NCBI GenBank assembly: GCA_033032175.1
Contig: CM065309.1
Span: 14,632,001 to 14,696,000, forward strand
DNA: 64,000 nucleotides
Direction of reading: 5' to 3'
Source: Saturnia japonica
Lineage: Eukaryota; Arthropoda; Insecta; Lepidoptera; Saturniidae
Translations under genes and position numbers: made by a program
Shown here: positions 34,749 to 47,215 of the stretch, in pieces
How positions within the stretch are numbered: position 1 is the first letter of the stretch
How the letters are laid out: each line of letters starts with the position of its first letter
The notes under the pieces: generated by a model
Seen by the model: only the letters and a program-made list of their open reading frames with translations
Told to the model about the DNA's origin: nothing
The model's database searches: none

Positions 34749-37033
34749 TGTACAATTTTTTTTTGTTTTGTGCGTGTAACAAATAATTGTATTTTCTTCT
34801 TTCTTTCTTTCTATATAAAGGACTAGTTGTCAAGTTAATAAGAAACGTTTCCACAGTGAAATCTGCTTAATATGGCATGGCTCGTGAGCTTACTCTTCGG
34901 TAATTCGGTAATGTGCTTTGATTTTATTATAGATTTTATGTAACACGGATATAAAACACGGGATGAATAATTTCTGTTTATTTCTAGTATTGAAACTATG
35001 CTGGTCATTTTCAAAATCCAGCTAATCTACATAAGTTTTTGTGAACATATATTAAATTATCAAGGAAAGAAAGCAAAGTTGAGATATTAAAGTCTGGGAA
35101 CTTTTTGTTTAGTGATTCGCGAGGTTCCATATTATATTATTTCTGGAACTACAGTAAGTACTATATAATAGCTTTTGAACAATCTAGATCGTAAAGCACT
35201 AATAGTTACATGTATCGTGTGACATGATACACGACATGTAGTACATAATCTAGGCGTAATCAACAGGTTGCAGTGACAAGGAAGGGCAGACTTGTCTATC
35301 TGATACACGCCCTTTCTCTGTTCTTATTTCATAATTTACACTCGTATATCAACACGCGGTAAAACTTACAAGCAATGTCAAAATGATACGCCGCACTTGA
35401 CAAGTGTCGGGTTTCAAATGTATTCCGAGCTAACATTTCATAATGGGTGAAGTTTTTATGGCAAAAAAAAATCATTTCAAACTAAAATAAAGGGATAAAT
35501 AAAAATTACGTAATTATTATAATTAAGAAATCAATAAAAAAGGAAATAATATTTCACGTTCTTTATTCACTTATTTATTATTTTGTGAATTTTATAGACA
35601 TGCGTTTCAAAAATTAAAAAATAAATTATCCAGATAATTTAATGATAGACATTTATGTTTTAATAACTATTATTATTTATTTTACACAAGCAACATGCAT
35701 AAATAATACATTATTGGCATATTTACATATTTACTTTTCATTCCTTCGACATATTGCACGCCCCGTGTTGATGTTCGAAATAAAACTGCCTCGAATTAGT
35801 GATCTGGTAGAACGTTCACTCACTTAATACTTAACCAACACTTCCATTGGTGTTCTAAACGAATTTCACTTGCAAATTCACCAATATTAACTTTCAAAGT
35901 TAAAAAGGATATAACAGAATAATCAACTAATTATTTATTTATCTTAAATAAGTAATGGAATAAATGAGTATGTACAAACCCACAAAAAGGACATCATTTA
36001 AAATCCAATGACCTCCTAATCAAACGTATTTATAAGTTAAAATGGAACAACATTAGACTATATTTTAACACAACCTATAAATGTAATAATGAATATAAAT
36101 ACTCTGTCAATTTTTCAAATGGCATCATAGACTTGGGACAAGGTTAGTGCGTCGACTACTAATCGCTTTACTTCACTTAAGATGCGAATAAACTGCAATG
36201 TGTATAAAAAGCATACCAGCTTATAACAAAAGGTGTTATTACGTAGTATTAGTTGGACTATCAATATAATAATATTAATTCAAAATTATGTTTGTTAGGC
36301 ACAAACTTGGATTTTAATCAGGCAAAATACCGAAACCTGCAACTAAAAATTCAATACATTTGATTGAAACCAGTCATAAACCGTAACAATCTCAAATGCA
36401 TTTAAAAGAATATTTTTATATTATTAAAGGCAGTCTCAAATAAAGTATACATATTATAAGGGACAAAGAATCTAAAAGAAGAAACTGCAAGATATTGTTA
36501 ATTAATGTAGTTTTTGGTTTTATAGTATTATTGTTCTCGCTAGATTCAATTACATATCTATAATAATACATGCGCATTAATAAATTAATACTTTAAATTA
36601 ATTTATTATTTTTTATTCAGAATAAAACAATGCCATTATAGTTTACCAATATAAATATTAATATATTAAAATCTAGATAAAGAATTTAAAAGACCGCTAA
36701 ATGCGAACACAAATCTCAATACGATAATAGTAAAAAATAAGGAAGGTTATTAGCATCAGCAAAAAAACGTCTTTGAAAAATAATTACAACCTTACGGTCA
36801 TTACATCCTAAACCAGTAATTTTAAACACTCGTAAACGTACATCTTATGTGGTACCTACAAGGTCTAACTTGGTCGCACTTGGTGATTATAAAGCGGCTA
36901 TGTCGTAATTGTCGCATAGAACCGCATTAACAATTACCATCTCCTTTATAAAATGTAAAAAATTTAACTTCATACATATTCTTGTTAATCACCTTGCAGA
37001 GTGTTCTAGAATATTTTTAAAATTATATAATTT
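34749..37033. other. AT-rich, nothing recognised
   Basis: A (TTTC)n-like run lies at 34797-34812. An imperfect palindrome around ACATGTATCGTGT...ATACACGACATGT is at 35214-35248. No gene was found. Confidence 0.35.
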
Positions 37034-37210
37034 ACTAGCTGTGCCTGCGGCTGCGCTCGTGTGGACCACAGAATGATGTCGATCGTGCACACGCGCGAAT
37101 CTTGCTACCCCTGCTCACAGTTATTTTAAAGACAAAAATGCTTATTGTGGGTGATCCTTAGAAGACAGAATATGCTCTCGCTGACTTTTCCCCTGAAAAC
37201 TTTCCATGAC
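37034..37210 (+). repeat. repeat family C, left half
   Basis: It starts CTAGCTGTGCCTGCGGCTGCGCTCGTGTGG and includes GACAAAAATGCTTATTGTGGGTGATCCTTAGAAGACAG, matching 20813-20930. Confidence 0.55.
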
Positions 37211-37269
37211 CATAAAAAACAAAATAGAATTAAATTACATTACAATTAGATATTAGATCTACAATGAAG

Positions 37270-37620
37270 TAATACATTAATTTGACATGATTGTTTTGGT
37301 TTACCATCGACCATCCGTTCTATGAGCTACATGTTCCGTCCACTGCCACTTATATACTCTTAGATCTTTGCCGGTGACTTTAATTCTTCTGCGGATCTTC
37401 TCGTTTCTGATACGATCACGCAAAGAAACTCCGAGCATAGCTTTCTCCATTGCCCTTTGAGTTACCTTAGGCTTTCTTATGACAGCGACCACGTCTCAGC
37501 ATCATTTGTAACCTCTGGTCAAAGACTTTCGTCTTGAGACACTGCGGTATCTTGGACGAAAAGATGTTACGTAGATTGCCAAACGCTGCCCAACCGAGTT
37601 GGATTCGACATTAATTGGCC
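37270..37620 (-). pseudogene. RTE-type LINE reverse transcriptase relic (thumb region)
   Basis: Minus-strand frames give IQLGWAAFGNLRNIFSSKIP and QCLKTKVFDQ near 37600-37520. Then, after a frame break, come KPKVTQRAMEKAMLGVSLRD and RIRNEKIRRRIKVT to ...HVAHRTDGRW (37492-37301). This order and wording are those of the region C-terminal to the RT core in lepidopteran RTE elements. It is the piece just upstream of the C-terminus kept at 9685-9768. The fragment is internal and both ends are lost. Confidence 0.75.
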
Positions 37621-38689
37621 TCTTTCTCGAATTTAAGTCTACCTATCTACTAGTGTACTATGTTAGCTATTTTAATACAAAATGAAGTAAAAATAATAGT
37701 TTGAAGAAGTAAATACTGTCAGTGAATTCATTTTTAAAAGCATAAAGTTTATATTATTTAGATAGGTAGTTTATTAAAAAAATATACGAACTCTTCCTTA
37801 TCATACCAATTAAACATTATTTTTAACTTGCGTATCAATTAAGTATTAGTTTTTTGTCATTTCATATTCAACCTTGAGTTTATAACAAGAAAAACTTGAC
37901 CATTAATCCATCAGAACGCTAACTTGACACCCATAATTCATATTCAATAAAGCGTTACTTACAATTTAAAACGCACGCTCCTTTTTTTATTATTTTATCC
38001 ATATGAGTATTCAAAATATTATCAAAATAATTTACTTAAATTATTATTTTACTATTAAATAAAAAATAAAAATTTGAGTTAATAAAAGCATAATAGATAT
38101 CCATGTATACTTTATTTCAGTTCAACATAATAAAAATAAAACAAATCTATAATTTTAAATTTATCTTTTATTACTTATAAAATGCAGGATTACACCACAC
38201 GAATAACTCGTCCGGGAGGATTGCACATTTCAATGAATTTTTGTGTATTTATTTTTCATAGTGTCGTTGGATGTGTTTATCAATATTTTTTATTATATGA
38301 AATTCTAACAATCTATATAACAATGATAATAAAAATTAGTTTTATTTAAAACAACGTATACAAGCTTAGTCAAATATCATCTATGAGGCTATGAATCTCA
38401 AGCGCAACTTCATTCAACTCGAACTCGCATCTCATTATAAAGCGAAAACCTGTATTTGGCCCAAGGTGTTTTTGTTTTTATAACATGCTATTGTTTATAG
38501 AGATGGAAAAATATAAGGAAGTCATTAATGATCTTCATTTATGATATTTTCCACTCGGTATATTATGTTTTTTACGTCGCGTCGGTAGAATTAGTTAAAG
38601 GAAACTACGAAATAAAACCTTATTATACTTAATTTATAAGCTGAATAACAATGTGCAATGTTAAAGTGTGAGTTATACCACAAATCTAT
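37621..38689. other. AT-rich, nothing recognised
   Basis: No gene or repeat was identified. Confidence 0.35.
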
Positions 38690-39032
38690 ATAAATAAAAA
38701 TTCAATTCAATTCTTTGGTGAGCGTATCATAATATAAAAACGGCTGGGTCGATTTAGCTAATTCTTTTTTATGTTAGTAATAGTCCAAAAAGTTTCTGGG
38801 ATTTGAATATTTTGGAAAAACTTAAATTGTTTTTTTTTCTGTTGGATGTATTTGTGAACTCAAAACCACTTATAATTCAGACTATAGATATGCGTAATTC
38901 TTATTCAATTTTGTTTTTTATGGTACCACTGGAAAAGTTTTCAGGAAAAAATCAGGATAGGTGGCGTGCGTTGTGGTCGAGTTATTGACTATTAGAAAGA
39001 GCAAAACAATGTCTGCGGGGCCAGCTAGTTTA
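38690..39032 (+). repeat. lepidopteran-type dispersed repeat
   Basis: It begins TATATAAATAAAAATTCAATTC, has ACGGCTGGGTCGATTTAGCTAATTC and ends GGGGCCAGCTAGTTT, the layout of a common short lepidopteran repeat. The 61-codon ORF inside is incidental. Confidence 0.45.
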
Positions 39033-41284
39033 AAATAAAATATGCTTCTCACTCCTATGAGAAAGAATTCATTCCCATAGTCTTAAATATCAATAGTGCA
39101 AAATTCAAAGAAAATATAGAAATGTTCTAATTTATAAATAAAAATATTTTATGTATTTCTTTGTTTCCTTACTAATTCTGTATTAATTGTAGTTATTAAA
39201 TAATTATGTATAGGGTAAATGTGGGATAGTTGCCCTAGGAGGTTAGATGACCTATTATTTATAAGGAGCCTTGTAAACATAGTAGGATCCATAGTAAATA
39301 TATAAAGAAAGTAAAGTTCTCGTCCTGTAAACGCACAAGCGCTTACATCGCTAGTTTTAGCTTAAGCTTCGATGGATTTTTATCAGTTTTTGGTTTTCAA
39401 AATGCCTATATAAGAAAAACCAGAGTTTTTTGATGTGCTGAATGGAGATTTACTAAATGTAAATAAAAATTGAGTACCAACAAAATATCTAGTAGATATG
39501 AAATTCCATTGAGAACAGAATGTTTTGCATAGTACAAAAATACCAAATCAGCTATACTTTATGCGCAAATAACGGCTACATGAGAACTGAAGGTACTGTA
39601 TAGAGTGATTATTGAAACAAATAGAGATAGTAAAAGACGTGAAATTTTAAAACATTATAACAAGTAACGTTTTATTTTATTAATGATTCGTATTAGAATC
39701 CTATAATTATTAAAGTACATGGAATGTGTCATAAATACAGATTAAAATAACATATATTGATCATCAATTTCATGAAATCAAAAGCATGGAGGCATCTAAC
39801 TCATGTAATGGGCATCTATCCTCAAAACTAGTACTGGGATTTTTTTAAATACATATATGTAATAGTTATATTCAATTACTATTAAACACATAGTAGCTAA
39901 TAAACATGGTTTCCATTAGAAAGAAAAAAATCCTTTAATACCTTTTTTGTTTAGGAAATATAAGGCGATTATAATAATATAATATCTTCATACGAAGCAC
40001 AGGACACCATGTAACATATGTCAAGTACCTACGTATATAATTGATATATAATAATTCCCTATACATTTCCCAATATTCATGTTCATTGTGTATTTATTAA
40101 TTACGTTGGATTTTTTGTTGGTTCTAACTACATTTATTAGCATATTTTAGATTATTAAGTAAATGGTAAGTACTATAAATATTTTGAATATAAGGAAATG
40201 TGTCTGTATTCTTAATTCTTATGATTTATAGAGTATTTAATTTAAAGTGGTATTTATATAAATAATTTATAAAACTGCTGAAATTAAAAAAAAAACTAAC
40301 TAACACTATTTGAATATCCGGCAATTATTTGTATTGTTAAGAGTGTAGATGCGGATAATTAATACATCCTCGAACTTATCAACATTATAATCATCACACA
40401 AGTGAAGACAATAGCGGGAAGGTGTAAAATAAACATGTATCCGTTATTAGGCCGCTAACACACGCATCTTGTAGAGTTCAAGGCCAAACCATTATTGCGT
40501 AATTCTCGTCTGCGAGTCGATGTGCATCGTTGCAATAAACATAATCATTTATGGTTTTAAAATGTCTGTTAAACGCTAATTTATTTGAATTACCTTTAAG
40601 TAATACATAATTAACAACAATACATTTTTGGATATTGAATTCATTATAAAATGTATAAAAGTATTTTCATGTAAATTAAACCTTACAGAAGACCTTTAAT
40701 TGTGATTTATTTATACAAGTAATGAATTGAAAAAGAAATGACGGATATCAAAAGGTCTCCTATAATTGTTTAATGCGGCTTGCAGATAAAAATATGTGAA
40801 CAAAAATGTCAACTTTCTTAATGTTCACGTACAGAAATAATAATTAAAATTCCTGATTTTAATAACCTTTTTTGTATTAAGATATATGCTACTTTATCGA
40901 CACATGAAATCATGAGTAGCCATACAAAAATTGTGATAACTTTTAGGCATACTTCATGTTCATCCAACTGATGTTATCTAAGCTCTTGTCAGTTTTCGTT
41001 TCTTGCAAAGATTCTCACTTGACACGATCGATATTATTATATACCTCTTAATGAAAGAGATTATTGTAATAACTTAGGGAAGGCACCGTGCTATTTCGTT
41101 AAATTATGCACCTGTTTTCTAAAATCACTACAATAAAATATTTGACATTGGCATACTGTTCGCACATTTAGGACGGATTCGCAAGATACCTCGATACCTT
41201 GGACAGGTTGCAGAGATAGGCTGTCCACATTTCAAATGATGCAGGTCATTCATCTAGCCGCATCAACTGCACAGGGATCTTTTC
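39033..41284. other. AT-rich, nothing recognised
   Basis: No ORF of note was found; no repeat was matched inside the window. Confidence 0.35.
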
Positions 41285-41640
41285 TCGTTAAGCGTGTATC
41301 ACAGCGTGTTCTGATGAAAAGTTCAACCTAATTTCATCTTCTCCCTTTCTTATCGGAACCACCTGCGCTGTCCCCTGGAGCCACAGTTTTAAGCTAACTT
41401 CCATGTTGGCATGAACAACAAGAAGTTCTTTACCGTACCGTGAAGCAGCAAAACTGTTTCCTAGCCCGTGTGTTTCCCTCTTTCCTAAAATATCAGTTCC
41501 TTCAAATATAACGTGAAGAGATATTTGAGCAGGCCAGCATGTGGTTGAATGTGATAGATTATTTAGTTCCCACGGTGGTCACAGATATAGTTAAATTACA
41601 CCCTTCCCTTAAATGCCATCCCTTTACTGTGCTAACGATT
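41285..41640 (-). pseudogene. B9-domain-like relic (B9D1/B9D2 type), frame-broken
   Basis: B9 proteins are part of the ciliary transition zone. On the minus strand one frame gives KGWHLREGCNLTISVTTVGT (about 41626-41565), which is like the WK...GL.EG segment of small B9 proteins. A second frame is then open from about 41573 to 41288: LSHSTTCWPAQISLHVIFEG, TDILGKRETHGLGNSFAASR, YGKELLVVHANMEVSLKLWL, and RLNFSSEHAVIHA before TAA. The WP.IS..V...D..G....G.G.....S..G...L pattern and its order fit a B9 domain. There is no ATG and no intron within the matched part, so a decayed processed copy is likely; a true exon with a frame error cannot be excluded. The match is from memory of the family, not a search. 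Confidence 0.4.
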
Positions 41641-42384
41641 ATTTTGTATTAATTTATAAAACGCTTTTATTTATTTATTAATAAAAAGATAACGAAGATA
41701 AAATACGTAATAAATTAATAATGAATAACGCCTTTTAACTCGTTGGGTGCAGCTATAAAAGCTGAATGGTCTAAACGAATTATTGTTAAAAGAATATAAA
41801 GATTTCCTCACATGATAAATTGCACATGCAAACAATATTATCTGCAGTGTTAACAGGCGATTAATCTCCAGTAATGTTAGTTTATTATTTTGTTGATAGT
41901 AAACAAGTAGGTATTTAACCGTATTTGATCAAATACAACTAATGAGACATCATTGTGAGCTTGATTGTTCTTTTTTTTTTGTTCTAAAAACACTTAAAAA
42001 TAGATAACATTAATATTCTATCATTTATACTATACTAGCGACCCGTTCCGGCTTCACACGGGTACACTTTACTATTGTGGTTTTTTTTATATTTAAATAA
42101 TCATGTTCGATCGATTTGCGTTTTCGCGACTCGGTATTAATAGATTGGACGCAGCGCGGATGGTGACAGCGTGCGCCAACCAACCGTTTCAGTGCAAGTG
42201 ATTTTTTAGTTGCACGTAACTTTACATCTGTGATATCTTCTACGGTATACATTTAAATAATATTACGTCCAGAGCATCATTCATTTACATTAAATGCCTA
42301 AGGTAACAAATATGTTTATGTGGATAAGGATTAATAGTGAAAAGGAGAAATTAGCTTTGTAAATAACATAATATTATTAATACA
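41641..42384. other. AT-rich with one repeat edge
   Basis: CTAGCGACCCGTTCCGGCTTCACACGGGT at 42036-42064 is a repeat edge. The overlapping 75-codon minus ORF (42252-42025) is rich in basic residues but has no domain I recognise and starts inside the repeat. Confidence 0.35.
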
Positions 42385-42765
42385 ATACTTTAAATTTTAA
42401 ATGGTTACCGTGAGTCAACCTGAGAAGATAGGCATATGACATCGCAGACTTTTTTCTAGGCTATTTGAATAATTACATTCTTTAGTACAATATTTTGATG
42501 TATCTCTTAAGGTTTAGTCAGCGTATGCCATGTAAATGCTCGAAAATCATGTTTTGACAGATTGATTACAAAACATTGACCTTTGACTCTATTATACACA
42601 AACTTAATTACAATGTATTGTATATACAAACCTTCCTTAAAAAAATATCTAAATTACAGTGAAAACTTATAAAAAACCGTTGCGTGGTTTACAAGTAAGC
42701 GGACTAACAGACAGACTCGGTTAGCGACTTTCTTTTATGCTATGTATTTACATTGATGATGATAG
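42385..42765 (+). repeat. dispersed repeat family F, plus copy
   Basis: AAATGGTTACCGTGAGTCAACCT.AG.AGATAG, GATGTATCTCTTAAGGTTTAGTCAGCGTA, TGACAGATTGATTAC and AACTTAATTACAATGTATTGTATAT appear in the same order as the reverse complement of 45290-45795. Confidence 0.6.
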
Positions 42766-44494
42766 ATATAGATATAAGAAAAAGAAATATATAAGAAAGA
42801 TATAGATGAAAAGAAACTATTAGTATTAAGTAGTATGTAAGTACATGATGTAATAATTTTAAAAATAATGTCCGAGTTTATCTTAATGATGTTAACCACG
42901 CAACAACTTCCCAACATTTATCTGTGGATTTAGAAATGTTATGTTCTAGTACATACATTACACATATACACACACATATAATACATATATGTACGCAACT
43001 TTCAAAAAATAAAATTCCTATTTAATAGATTTGCAAGCTTATAGTGGATTGATGAGGAAACGCGGTCGGCAAAATTTAATAGTGGTATAACTGAGCTTTA
43101 GTAATTTTGGAAGGGTCCTTAAAATATCAATTTATGGAAAAAATAGGACTATAAGAGATCCTGATCATGGCAATGGTAGATATGGAATGTATTGTGAATA
43201 CTATCGGATATCTATTATAAAACAGAGGAATACGTTTGTACAGACTAAATACCGATCACATCTCCTCTTCTTAAATAAATAAATCCTATTTCAATCACAA
43301 ACCACCGACCGTACCTAACAATTTCGCTTCCGTAAGAAACTTTCTCGTTGTTATTCCTAGTGCCTTACGATGTTCTCAGATATCCTAGTTCGATACGATG
43401 TTAGATAAAGCAACTTTAATACAAAATAATTATATTTTATATGGGCCACCGTTGACGTGGGAAATTCATCCTCGGCATATCAATTACATAACACAGTGAA
43501 TGAGGTCAAAGTGGAAGTTACGTGTATTGTACACGTTTTGTCGTCACGAACGTTTATTATTTAACAAAGACACGACTGACAAACATGTACAATACTTAAT
43601 TGCACATGGTTGGATCATCTGCTCGTTTCTTTGACTATAATTAGAAGAAAACTCATTACGCAGCTTTCGTTGTCGTTAGCCAATAGGCTTGTGTAAATCT
43701 TAAGTATAGCGTTAATTACTTTGTTGTGCATTAGGATATTTTTAATAACGCTTAGATGTTTATTATATCTAGTTTACGTCGATATTATCCACGAAATTCA
43801 AACGTTATATTTACATTCAATGACTGCATCAATATTACATACCTAATTAACTTAAACACATTTCTAATACATACTCAAAGTAACTTACGTAGGAATCCAC
43901 AATGGCTTGTAAGTATTAAACTAAAATTATTTATGGGTAAAACTTAAATTAACGTTGAATAGTACAAAATTTTAATGCAGATAGTCTCTATTAATAAAAT
44001 TATAACAATAATTTTGTAACATCACATAATATAATAAAAGTGAAATCAGTAGACCACAAGGAAATCCATTCATGTTTTTCAATGAGAACAAACCACAACT
44101 CATCATAGGGTTATGAAAATTGACCTGCACTATTGTATGTGAGAAACCGCAAACATAATTGCAACATTAACGTTTATAGAACTTTCGCCTCGAATGCTAT
44201 TTTATATAGTCATTAATCTTAAGAGTTGTCAACAATTTAATATATTGTTTGTGAACTATGTTATTGCTAAATTTGCATAGTACATTACTAAGTCTGTATA
44301 AAGGTTAATTTAATTTCAGCTTAACAAAAATCAATTTTTACAATTTTTTATGTGTCTCTAACCGCCTATAGAAAAAGCAATGTTATGAGTTATTCTGAGG
44401 TATAAAATTCGTAATGAATATATACGTCAGAGAACCAGAAAAAACCAACATATATCAAAAAGTAAGCAAGCTAAAGTGTAGATGAATCAACAGC
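42766..44494. other. AT-rich, nothing recognised
   Basis: An alternating TATAC/ACAC tract lies at 42958-42995. The somewhat GC-richer stretch 43440-43700 has no long open frame. Confidence 0.35.
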
Positions 44495-44630
44495 CGGGGG
44501 TGTTCTAGAGTGGAGACCATGTCTTAGTAAACGTAGTGTAGAGTGCCCTCATCCCGATGAAGTGACTATATGATCTGATGGCGAACTTTGAAAGAAGCCC
44601 ATATCGGACAGGCAAAAGCTGATGATGACA
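44495..44630 (+). pseudogene. RTE-type LINE C-terminal relic with GATGAT tail
   Basis: The plus strand reads AGVLEWRPCLSKRSVECPHP (from about 44494), the VLEWRP...KRSVGRP motif of the RTE C-terminus. It then decays and ends in AAAAGCTGATGATGACAC, a remnant of the trinucleotide tail. The Gly-Arg of the usual GRP is replaced. Confidence 0.55.
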
Positions 44631-45289
44631 CATAATTATTGTTCTTAAAAATAATACTGTCAACTCACCAAGTCTTTGTTACTCATTTTCAGTTTATTTC
44701 TAGGCGAACTTCTCGGATCGAAAATAAAAACTTTTTTAGCAAAGGGATTTGATTAAACATTCTTATTCAAACATCTTCGTGTTTATAAGGTGGCAGATTA
44801 TTTAATGCGGTAATTAAAAAATAATTGTGAAAAATAATGGAATATTACAATACCATACATTAATAATTTACTTGAACAATATTGTTATACCATAAAATCT
44901 GTTGAAAGTATGATTTAGTAAATTAAATTAAGGTATGTAATAATTTGGGTTTTATTTGATGTAACTCAACCTATGTGAGTAATAACACGCGAACACCTCG
45001 TTAAAACAAACTAGAAATACAATAATATTTTAATAATGATCGCGTTTGGATGTACAACACCGATTTCATTGTTGATACGCTATGAAATGTACTTTCTATG
45101 TTTAAGCAAGATGTGTCGTCTTCCAATTAGCATATAATGGTACTGTGTGTAACCAAAGAATCAGAACAAAACTGTTACACGAACTGTTGTTAAGTAATCT
45201 GATGGTGATCGCTTAAGTCACACGAAACAATGTCATGATAGCGAATAAAACTCATGATGATATACCGTGATTATGATTTACAAGCTGTG
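44631..45289. other. AT-rich, nothing recognised
   Basis: No gene or repeat was identified. Confidence 0.35.
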
Positions 45290-45795
45290 TGCCACGGTTT
45301 CACGTAACGCAAATCCTTGTTGTTCGCACTTGCCTACAGTTTGCCCGATTTCTTGATATTGATGGCTCCGGTCTTTAGCGTAATAGCGTAAAGTTATATG
45401 GCCTATAACTTTCGACAGCAAATAAGGCTATAAAAATAATATAGTCAATATATAGTATAAATTAAAGTCGCTTTCCGCCGTCTGTCCATTTGTACGCTTA
45501 GATCTATTAAATTATGCAACAGATTTTAATGCGGTTTTCACTATAATGTTTTACGCAAAGTTTATATATACAATACATTACAATTAAGTTTTTGTATAGT
45601 GGAGAAAATTCAATGAATTGTAATCAAGTCGTCAAAAAATTATTTAGGTGCTTACATGATTTACGCTGGCTAAAACTTATGAGATACATCAAAATAATGT
45701 ATAAAACAATTGTAGTTCTTTAAAAAACCTAGAGTTTGGCAAATATCTATCTCCTAAGGTTGACTCACAATAACCATTTTTATCTTCAACATAAT
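45290..45795 (-). repeat. dispersed repeat family F, inverted copy
   Basis: The reverse complement has AAAATGGTTATTGTGAGTCAACCTTAGGAGATAG, GATGTATCTCATAAGTTTTAGCCAGCGTA and TTAATTGTAATGTATTGTATATA. It ends with GTGAAACCGTGGCACACAGCTTG. It is inverted relative to 42385-42765. Confidence 0.6.
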
Positions 45796-46085
45796 AATTA
45801 AAAATATTACATTATTTGAGAAGCTATTTTTTCCAATTCAAAATTATTCTTTATCCAGATTTTGTTACTTAACTTGGGCATTTAATGTTGATTAAATTTT
45901 ATATTTACAAGTTTTTCATTTAAATGAATATATGCCATAGAAGATATCACGAATTCAAAATTACTCGCGACCAAAGAAATCCCTGTCAGCAAAACGGTCG
46001 CGGTCGGTTGGCCGGCATTCCTTACCTATATTGCATGACGCATTGCGATTTAAGCGCACTTTATGTAATTATTAAGTTACATAAA

Positions 46086-46125
46086 ATACCATCACGCCTG
46101 TATTCCTTGAAGGGTTATGAAGAGG
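46086..46125 (-). repeat. 3' fragment of the tRNA-derived SINE
   Basis: ACCATCACGCCTGTATTCCTTGAAGGGTTATG matches the inverted 3' end of the SINE at 55034. The 73-codon ORF across it is incidental. Confidence 0.55.
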
Positions 46126-46146
46126 TTACAATTATTATGAATTAAT

Positions 46147-46335
46147 AGGCAACACGGGTGCCTTGGCGGTGCAGTGTTTATCGGATAAAATTAACACGGG
46201 TGAAACTGTGAGGCACAGCTAGTAGACTATAAAATGGAAAAATATTTTTTCTAATCTGGTATAATAGTTCCAGACATTAGCGCGTTCAAACAAACAAACA
46301 ATCTCTTGAGGTTTAATATTAGTATAGATAGTAAG
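46147..46335. repeat. composite of both family A ends
   Basis: The left part (46147-46222) is the family A start in minus sense, ending GAAACTGTGAGGCACAGCTAGTA. It is joined directly to GACTATAAAATGG and the family A end in plus sense (CCAGACATTAGCGCGTTCAAACAAACAAAC...TATTAGTATAGATAG). The result is two ends with almost no interior and opposed orientation. Confidence 0.5.
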
Positions 46336-46729
46336 TCAAGGAATGATAATTCTGTACAAGGTAATTGTGATAAGTCTCAACAATCATCTAATGTAGTACA
46401 CCTTGTATATTTAACATCCTCAGAAGCTATTAAGTTATCCAACGGGCACATAAATGCTTTAAATTATACAGACACGTAAAAACCTTACACGATTCTACTA
46501 AAGGTAAACGATATTTAGTGCATAGGTATCATCTATTGGTTTAATTTGTAAGTTGTTTGTATACAGTAAGTTTTCCTACAATACAATACCTGTGTCTAAC
46601 TTATTTAACATTATCTTAGTTCATAATAAATAACTTTAAAAAATGAGAACATTTTTTCTATTTATATTAATAAGTATTTTATGTAGTTTTGTCTGAACAT
46701 GTATTTTTTATATTTCCTGATAGACATCC
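46336..46729. other. AT-rich, nothing recognised
   Basis: No gene or repeat was identified. Confidence 0.35.
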
Positions 46730-47215
46730 TGTATATAAGACACTGATCACGCATATGCTCTTTTTTTGTCTGTCTGTCTATCTCTGTTTGTATGTCCGGA
46801 ATTAACACAAAATGAACCGATTCTTATTAAAAAAATCATACGACAAGCTTATGTCATGGTCAATTGAAGGCTACATAAATTGCCAATAATAATTTTTGAA
46901 ATGGTATAAATATAATTTCCAAAAAAGATTTTTTTTTTATTCTCAAACAATTATGGTAAAATTTTGTACACGGGAAGTATTAGTAATTCCATGATTGAAA
47001 GGCTATTAAAATGGTCAATAACACTTTTATAAATCGTGAAAAAAAGAATAATTGTCAACCGATTATGATGAAAATTGTACACTGAAATTATATGTAATTT
47101 CTCAATAGATAGGACTATATGAAATGTCAACAGAATCAGTATAAATAAAATTATATGACGTAAATAACTACTGCGTAACAAGCGCGTTCGGAGCCGCGGG
47201 CACATAGCTAGTTTT
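46730..47215 (-). repeat. lepidopteran-type dispersed repeat
   Basis: The complement starts AACTAGCTATGTGCCCGCGGCTCCGAACGCGC. It has two CA.CC.ATT..GATGAAA-like motifs and ends near TGTCTGTCTGTCTATC.CTG (46768-46790 on the plus strand). Non-coding; the 84-codon minus ORF (47205-46951) lies wholly inside it. Confidence 0.45.

Noticed and set aside
35214..35248. Imperfect palindrome as a regulatory operator
   Set aside because: Short, imperfect and without a nearby gene; such palindromes are expected by chance in 64 kb.
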